Source of the DNA: JASLDZ01 sp965199975
GTDB lineage: Bacteria > Pseudomonadota > Alphaproteobacteria > Caulobacterales > Caulobacteraceae
Direction: 5' to 3'
DNA length: 64,000 bases
Assembly (NCBI GenBank): GCA_965199975.1
Contig: OZ241340.1
Location: 558,001 to 622,000, forward strand
The notes beneath the pieces were generated by a model that worked only from the letters and a program-made list of their open reading frames with translations, was not told the origin of the DNA and did no database searches. A program made the position numbers and the translations under genes. How positions within the stretch are numbered: the stretch's first letter is position 1; the number at the start of each line of letters is the position of its first letter. Positions 59,967-64,000 of this stretch are shown here, piece after piece.

Positions 59967-62177
59967 TCAGTGCGCCAGGTCGAAGCGGCCGGCGTTCATC
60001 ACCTTGGTCCAGGCGGCGACGAAGTCCTTCACGAACATCTCCTGCGCGTCGGAGGCGGCGTAGACCTCGGCCAGGGCCCGCAGTTCCGAGTGCGAGCCGA
60101 AGATCAGGTCGGCGCGGGTGGCCGTCCATTTCATCGCGCCGGTCTTGCGGTCGTGGCCCTCGAAGCGGTTGACGTCGCCGGTGGCCTTCCACTCCGTACC
60201 CATGTCGATCAGGTTGACGAAGAAGTCGGTGGTCAGCACGCCCACGCGGTCGGTGAACACGCCCTCCTTGGCGCCCTTCGAGTTGGCGCCCAGCACGCGC
60301 AGGCCGCCGACCAGCACCGTCAGCTCGGGGCCGGTGAGGCGCAGCAGCTGGGCGCGGTCGACCATGGCCTCCTCGGGAGCCATGAACTGCTCGCCGCCGG
60401 CGCGGTAGTTGCGGAAGCCGTCGGAGCGGGGCTCCAGCGGCTCGAACGAGTGCGCGTCGGTCTGCGCCTGCGTGGCGTCGGTGCGGCCGGGGGTGAAGGG
60501 AACGTCCACCGGCGTGCCGGCGTCCTTCGCCGCCTTCTCCACCGCCGCGGTTCCGCCCAGCACGATCAGATCGGCCAGCGAGACGGTCTTGCCGCCCGCG
60601 TTGAAGTCGGCCTGGACGCGGCCGAGCGCCTCAAGCGCCTGCACCAGTTGGGCCGGGTCGTTGACCTCCCAGTCCTTCTGCGGCGCGAGACGCACGCGCG
60701 CGCCGTTCGCACCGCCGCGCTTGTCGGAGCCGCGATAGGTCGAGGCGGAGGCCCAAGCGGCGGACACCAGCTGTGCAACGCTGAGCCCCGAGGCCAGGAT
60801 CTTCGCCTTCAGCGCCTCGATGTCGGCGTCGCCGATCAGTGCGTGGTCGACCGGCGGCACCCGGTCCTGCCAGATCAAAGGCTCCTGCGGCACCAGCGGG
60901 CCGAGGTAGCGTTCGATGGGGCCCATGTCGCGGTGGGTCAGCTTGAACCAGGCGCGGGCGAAGGCGTCGGCGAACTGGTCGGGGTTCTCGTAGAATCGCC
61001 GCGAAATCTTCTCGTATTCGGGGTCGACACGCAGGGCCAAGTCGCTCGTCAGCATGGTGGGCTTCTGCATGCGCGAGGGATCGTGAGCGAAGGGCACGTC
61101 CTCGGGCGCATCCTTGGCCACCCACTGCAGGGCGCCGGCGGGGCTCTTCGTCAGCTCCCACTCGAACTTGAACAGGTTGTCGAAATAGTGGTTCGACCAC
61201 TGCACCGGCGTCTGGCTCCACGTCACCTCCGGTCCGCCGGTGATGGCGTCGGCGCCGAAGCCCGAGCCGTGGCGGCTACGCCAGCCCAGGCCCTGATCCT
61301 GGATGTCCGCGCCCTCGGGCTCGGCGTCGATGAACGAGGGGTCGCCCGCGCCGTGGGTCTTGCCGAAGGTGTGGCCGCCGGCGATCAGCGCCACGGTCTC
61401 CTCGTCGTTCATCGCCATGCGCGCGAAGGTGGAGCGGATGTCGTGGGCCGAGCCCTGCGGGTCGGGGTTCCCGTCGGGGCCTTCTGGATTGACGTAGATC
61501 AGGCCCATCTGCACCGCGCCGAGCGCCGAGTGCAATTGGCGCTCACCGCTGTAACGCTCGGAGCCGAGCCACGAGCCCTCGGGCCCCCAGAACAGCTCTT
61601 CCGGCTCCCAGGTGTCGGCGCGGCCGCCGGCGAAGCCGAAGGTCTTGAAGCCCATGGACTCCAACGCGACATTGCCGACCAGCACGTAGAGATCGGCCCA
61701 GGAGAGCTTGCGGCCGTACTTCTGCTTGATCGGCCAAAGCAGGCGACGCGCCTTGTCGAGGTTGGCGTTGTCCGGCCAGCTGTTGAGCGGGGCGAAACGC
61801 TGCTGCCCGCCGCCCGCGCCGCCGCGGCCATCGGTGGTGCGATAGGTGCCGGCGCTGTGCCAGGCCAAACGGATGAACAGGCCGCCGTAGTGGCCGAAGT
61901 CCGCCGGCCACCAGGGCTGGCTGTCGGTCATCAGCGCTCGCAGGTCGGAGATCACCGCCTGCAGGTCCAGAGTCTTGAACTCCGCGGTGTAGTCGAAAGC
62001 CGCGCCCATCGGGTTGGCGCGCGGATCATGCTGGGTCAGGCTTTCGAGGCGCAGATTGTCGGGCCACCAGTCGCGATTGCCGCGCCCGCCGCCGCCACCG
62101 CGCGGCGGGGCGCCGCCGCCGCCGCCGCCCTGCACTACGGGGCATCCACCGAGAGTGTCGTCGACCTTGGCGTCCAT
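59967..62177 (-). CDS. katG: Catalase-peroxidase KatG
   Basis: The 736-residue haem enzyme has the catalytic distal site in LFIRLAWHSAGTYRTTDGRG (Arg, Trp, His, about residues 100-119), the Tyr of the Met-Tyr-Trp adduct in MGLIYVNPEGPDG and its Met in FARMAMNDEE. The proximal His lies in VALIAGGHTFGKTHGAG, and a degenerate second half follows. It removes H2O2 and organic peroxides. The N-terminus after CPV is VQGGGGGGAPPRGGGGGRGN, a Gly-rich run in place of the usual short linker before RDWWP. An OxyR-like site lies 115 bases upstream. Confidence 0.97.
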   Translation of the reverse strand: MDAKVDDTLGGCPVVQGGGGGGAPPRGGGGGRGNRDWWPDNLRLESLTQHDPRANPMGAAFDYTAEFKTLDLQAVISDLRALMTDSQPWWPADFGHYGGLFIRLAWHSAGTYRTTDGRGGAGGGQQRFAPLNSWPDNANLDKARRLLWPIKQKYGRKLSWADLYVLVGNVALESMGFKTFGFAGGRADTWEPEELFWGPEGSWLGSERYSGERQLHSALGAVQMGLIYVNPEGPDGNPDPQGSAHDIRSTFARMAMNDEETVALIAGGHTFGKTHGAGDPSFIDAEPEGADIQDQGLGWRSRHGSGFGADAITGGPEVTWSQTPVQWSNHYFDNLFKFEWELTKSPAGALQWVAKDAPEDVPFAHDPSRMQKPTMLTSDLALRVDPEYEKISRRFYENPDQFADAFARAWFKLTHRDMGPIERYLGPLVPQEPLIWQDRVPPVDHALIGDADIEALKAKILASGLSVAQLVSAAWASASTYRGSDKRGGANGARVRLAPQKDWEVNDPAQLVQALEALGRVQADFNAGGKTVSLADLIVLGGTAAVEKAAKDAGTPVDVPFTPGRTDATQAQTDAHSFEPLEPRSDGFRNYRAGGEQFMAPEEAMVDRAQLLRLTGPELTVLVGGLRVLGANSKGAKEGVFTDRVGVLTTDFFVNLIDMGTEWKATGDVNRFEGHDRKTGAMKWTATRADLIFGSHSELRALAEVYAASDAQEMFVKDFVAAWTKVMNAGRFDLAH

Positions 62178-62291
62178 GTGGGTCGTCCTTCGCGCTGAGG
62201 GCCGCTGCGACGCCTGCGCGAATGCGCATGGCGAGACGACCGAGTGTTCACGGGGCTACGGCACAGAGCGCGCAGCGCCTCCATCTGTAAA

Positions 62292-62328
62292 ATCGATTGT
62301 TCAGATGGTAGGAATAGGAACGCCCTAT
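62292..62328. promoter_or_regulatory. OxyR-like binding site upstream of katG
   Basis: The arrangement ATCG-N7-AGAT-N7-ATAG-N7-CTAT matches the OxyR consensus ATAG-N7-CTAT-N7-ATAG-N7-CTAT at 3/4, 2/4, 4/4 and 4/4 positions. The right half (62314-62328) also contains the perfect arms ATAGG and CCTAT. It lies 115-151 bases upstream of the katG start in the 209-base gap after corA, a normal place for an activator of katG. The gap holds nothing else I recognise. Confidence 0.55.
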
Positions 62329-62386
62329 GTCGCCGCCCGATCCATCCGCAGCTGGATGGCGTGGAGTTCCGCCAGGGCCCGACGCC

Positions 62387-63334
62387 TCAGAACCAGCCGC
62401 GCGCCTTGAGCCAGGCGAGTGGCAGCAGGGCGCTCAGCACCAGCAGGCAGAAGGCGTAAGGATAGCCCAGGTGCCAGTCGAGCTCGGGCATGTGCTTGAA
62501 GTTCATGCCGTACCATGAGGCCACCAGCGTCGGCGGCACCCCCACGACCGACACCACCGTCAACACCTTGATCACGTCGTTCTGGTCGATGTTGATGAAG
62601 CCCAGCACGGCGTCGAGCAGGAACTGCACCTTGTTGGCCAGCGTCTCGGAGAAGCCGGTGAGGGAGTGGATGTCCTCGTCGGCGGCGGCCAGGCGGCGCT
62701 TGAGATCGCGATCGGCGTGGCGAGCGGTCTCGTCGATGACGTAGCTGACGATGCGGTGGGTGGTGAGCAGGCTCGCGCGCATCTTGCCGAGCTGGGTCCC
62801 GGCGCGCCCAACCTCGGTCAGGGTGCGGCGCAGCTGGTCGGAGGCCCGGTTGCGCCGGTCGGGGCGGGCCCGGTCGAAGATGCGCGTCGAGACCTCGCCC
62901 AGCCTGGCCGCCACCCCCTCAAGCACATCGGCCTTGCGGTCGACGACTTCCTCGATCACCGCGGTGAAGGCGTCGAGCGGCGAGGCGGGCGGATGGTCCG
63001 CCAAACGCTTGGCCGCGGTGTCGAACGCCTTCATCTCCTCGAAACGCACGGTGACCAGGTGCTGCGGGGTGAGGATGAAGCCCACGGGTGTGAGGTCGGC
63101 GCCGTCGGTGTCGGCGGCGTACATCAGCGAGGCCGAGAGGTAGGTGGCCTCTCCCTCGTGGTAGTGTCGGCTGGAACTCTCGATCTCGCTGAGCGCCGCC
63201 TTGTCGGGCAGGCGCAGGCCGCAGGTCAGCTCGGCGTGCTCGTGGTCGGCCGCGTCGGGATTGAGCAGGTCGATCCAGATCGCCTTGGGATCGATCGCAT
63301 CGGAGCCGGCGCGGCGCGCCTTGCTGCTGAACAT
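62387..63334 (-). CDS. corA: CorA-family magnesium/divalent cation transporter
   Basis: From the ATG at 63334 (MFSSKARRAG) the protein has 315 residues; a GTG at 63391 would add 19. A large cytoplasmic funnel domain (about 1-245) leads to two C-terminal helices with the selectivity motif YGMNF between them (WYGMNFKHMPEL, about residue 280) and a basic end. CorA carries Mg2+ or Co2+ through a pentamer. It is divergent from trpF. Confidence 0.93.
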   Translation of the reverse strand: MFSSKARRAGSDAIDPKAIWIDLLNPDAADHEHAELTCGLRLPDKAALSEIESSSRHYHEGEATYLSASLMYAADTDGADLTPVGFILTPQHLVTVRFEEMKAFDTAAKRLADHPPASPLDAFTAVIEEVVDRKADVLEGVAARLGEVSTRIFDRARPDRRNRASDQLRRTLTEVGRAGTQLGKMRASLLTTHRIVSYVIDETARHADRDLKRRLAAADEDIHSLTGFSETLANKVQFLLDAVLGFINIDQNDVIKVLTVVSVVGVPPTLVASWYGMNFKHMPELDWHLGYPYAFCLLVLSALLPLAWLKARGWF

Positions 63335-63420
63335 GGCGGCGGTGAGGCTCCCGGGCTGCGCGATCCCTCTAGCACGCGCCGCAGTCGCCACGAGGGGCCG
63401 CGTCGGCTACATGCGCGGCC

Positions 63421-64000
63421 ATGGCCAAGGCGAAGATCTGCGGGCTGCGAACGCCCGAGGCGGTGGCCGCCGCCGTCGCCGGTGGGGCGGGGTGGGTCGG
63501 CTTCGTCACCTTCCCGAAGAGCCCGCGCCATATCGCACCCGAAGCCGCCGCCGCGCTGGCCCCCGCAGCCCGCGCCGCAGGGGTGGAGGTGGTGAGCGTA
63601 CTGGTCGACCCGGACGACGCCCTGGTCGAGGCCGTGGCGCAGCGCCTGCGGCCGGACTGGCTGCAGCTGCACGGCTCCGAGACGCCGGCGCGCGCGGCGT
63701 GGATCAAGGCGCGCAGCGGCGCGCGGACGATCAAGGCGCTGCCCGTCTCCACCGCCGCCGACCTGCCCGCGGCGGCCGCCTATGTCGGCGCCACGGATGT
63801 CGTCATGTTCGACGCCCGCCCTCCGGCCGACGCCGACCGGCCGGGCGGGGTGGGCGCGCGCTTCGACTGGACGATCCTCAAGGGCGAGCCCCTGGCCCGC
63901 GGCGCCTTCCTGGCCGGCGGCCTCGACCCTTGGAACGTGGGCGAGGCGCTGGCCGCCTCGGGAGTGGAGCGGGTGGACGTCTCCTCTGGCGTGGAGCGCG
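63421..64000 (+). CDS. trpF: Phosphoribosylanthranilate isomerase TrpF (3' end beyond window)
   Basis: The frame starts at ATG 63421 and is open to the window end (193 codons). KAKICGLRTPEAVAAAVAGG carries the catalytic Cys (KICGL), then GFVTFPKSPRHIAP, WLQLHGSETPARA, VMFDARPP (catalytic Asp region) and, at the edge, NVGEALAASGVERVDVSSGV, the phosphate-binding end. TrpF converts PRA to CdRP in tryptophan synthesis. Usual length is about 205-220, so some 15-25 residues are missing. trpB would be expected next. Confidence 0.95.
   Translation, partial: MAKAKICGLRTPEAVAAAVAGGAGWVGFVTFPKSPRHIAPEAAAALAPAARAAGVEVVSVLVDPDDALVEAVAQRLRPDWLQLHGSETPARAAWIKARSGARTIKALPVSTAADLPAAAAYVGATDVVMFDARPPADADRPGGVGARFDWTILKGEPLARGAFLAGGLDPWNVGEALAASGVERVDVSSGVER

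Noticed and set aside
59970..62198. A 742-codon open frame on the plus strand opposite katG
   Set aside because: It mirrors katG exactly and has no recognisable domain. Its length follows from the high GC content of the opposite gene.
62318..62340. GGAAC upstream of katG as an EcfG promoter
   Set aside because: The matching distance ends in CGAT, not CGTT, it points away from katG, and the bases are part of the OxyR-like site.

Overview
This window comes from a high-GC alphaproteobacterial chromosome, almost certainly a member of the Caulobacterales (Caulobacter/Phenylobacterium-like). The basis is gene content: rpsT next to dnaA, an adjacent divK-pleD pair, a PhyR-NepR-kinase general stress response (GSR) locus, rnd-lptC-lptA-lptB after a tRNA-Leu, ftsY-yciB beside ccm genes, and the tolQRAB-pal-cpoB-tilS order. 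The DnaA protein also closely resembles the Caulobacter protein as I remember it. It is core chromosome throughout: I see no insertion sequences, phage, CRISPR array or rRNA operon, and only one tRNA.

Layout. 0-2.4 kb: rpsT, a strong terminator, then dnaA with a cluster of GANTC (CcrM-type) sites in its upstream region. 2.4-7.5 kb: a stress island with a DUF1328 membrane peptide, Fe-type SOD, a YqjE/YqjD-like membrane pair, phyR, nepR, a HisKA_2 kinase and an entericidin-like lipoprotein. Four perfect GGAAC-N16/17-CGTT promoters (the EcfG/sigma-GSR consensus) lie here, and a fifth lies at 29.3 kb. The ecfG sigma gene usually found beside nepR is absent. 7.5-16.9 kb: an MHS-family transporter, acetyl-CoA synthetase, DUF72, DUF427, a POT peptide transporter and a TonB-dependent receptor. 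16.9-24.8 kb: tldD, a LexA-like S24 regulator, a class A penicillin-binding protein, YcgN, a DsbA-like protein, trxB and small membrane proteins. 25-31.5 kb: pleD and divK (cell-cycle control and c-di-GMP), a HAD-like protein, dinB, a small GSR-type protein and parE.

31.5-46.5 kb: an LTXXQ periplasmic protein, an OmpA-like porin, ftsY-yciB, a MarR regulator with a lysine-rich tail, ccmC-ccmD-ccmG (no ccmAB in the window), then ion transport (NhaP-type antiporter, Kup, CDF efflux), a glyoxalase-like protein, an NDUFA9-like epimerase, an XRE regulator, an M20 peptidase and an LprI-like protein. 46.6-49.8 kb: tRNA-Leu(CAG), rnd and the LPS export genes lptC-lptA-lptB. 49.8-59.1 kb, all leftward: a polysaccharide deacetylase broken by one in-frame TGA, grpE, hrcA, tilS, cpoB, pal, tolB, tolA, tolR and tolQ. 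59.2-64 kb: YceI, katG with an OxyR-like site upstream, corA, and the start of trpF running off the edge.

How the genes fit together. The best-supported regulatory theme is stress response. The GSR anti-sigma/anti-anti-sigma switch sits among genes that carry its own promoter motif, so the locus looks like regulator and regulon packed together. Envelope maintenance (Tol-Pal, Lpt, PBP, OmpA, TonB receptor), redox and disulfide chemistry (Trx reductase, DsbA-like, CcmG, KatG, SOD) and cell-cycle regulators (DnaA, DivK, PleD) fill most of the rest. I found no wholly new system. The points most worth checking are the sigma-less GSR island, the degenerate N-box of its kinase, the nonsense-mutated deacetylase and a few small uncharacterised genes.
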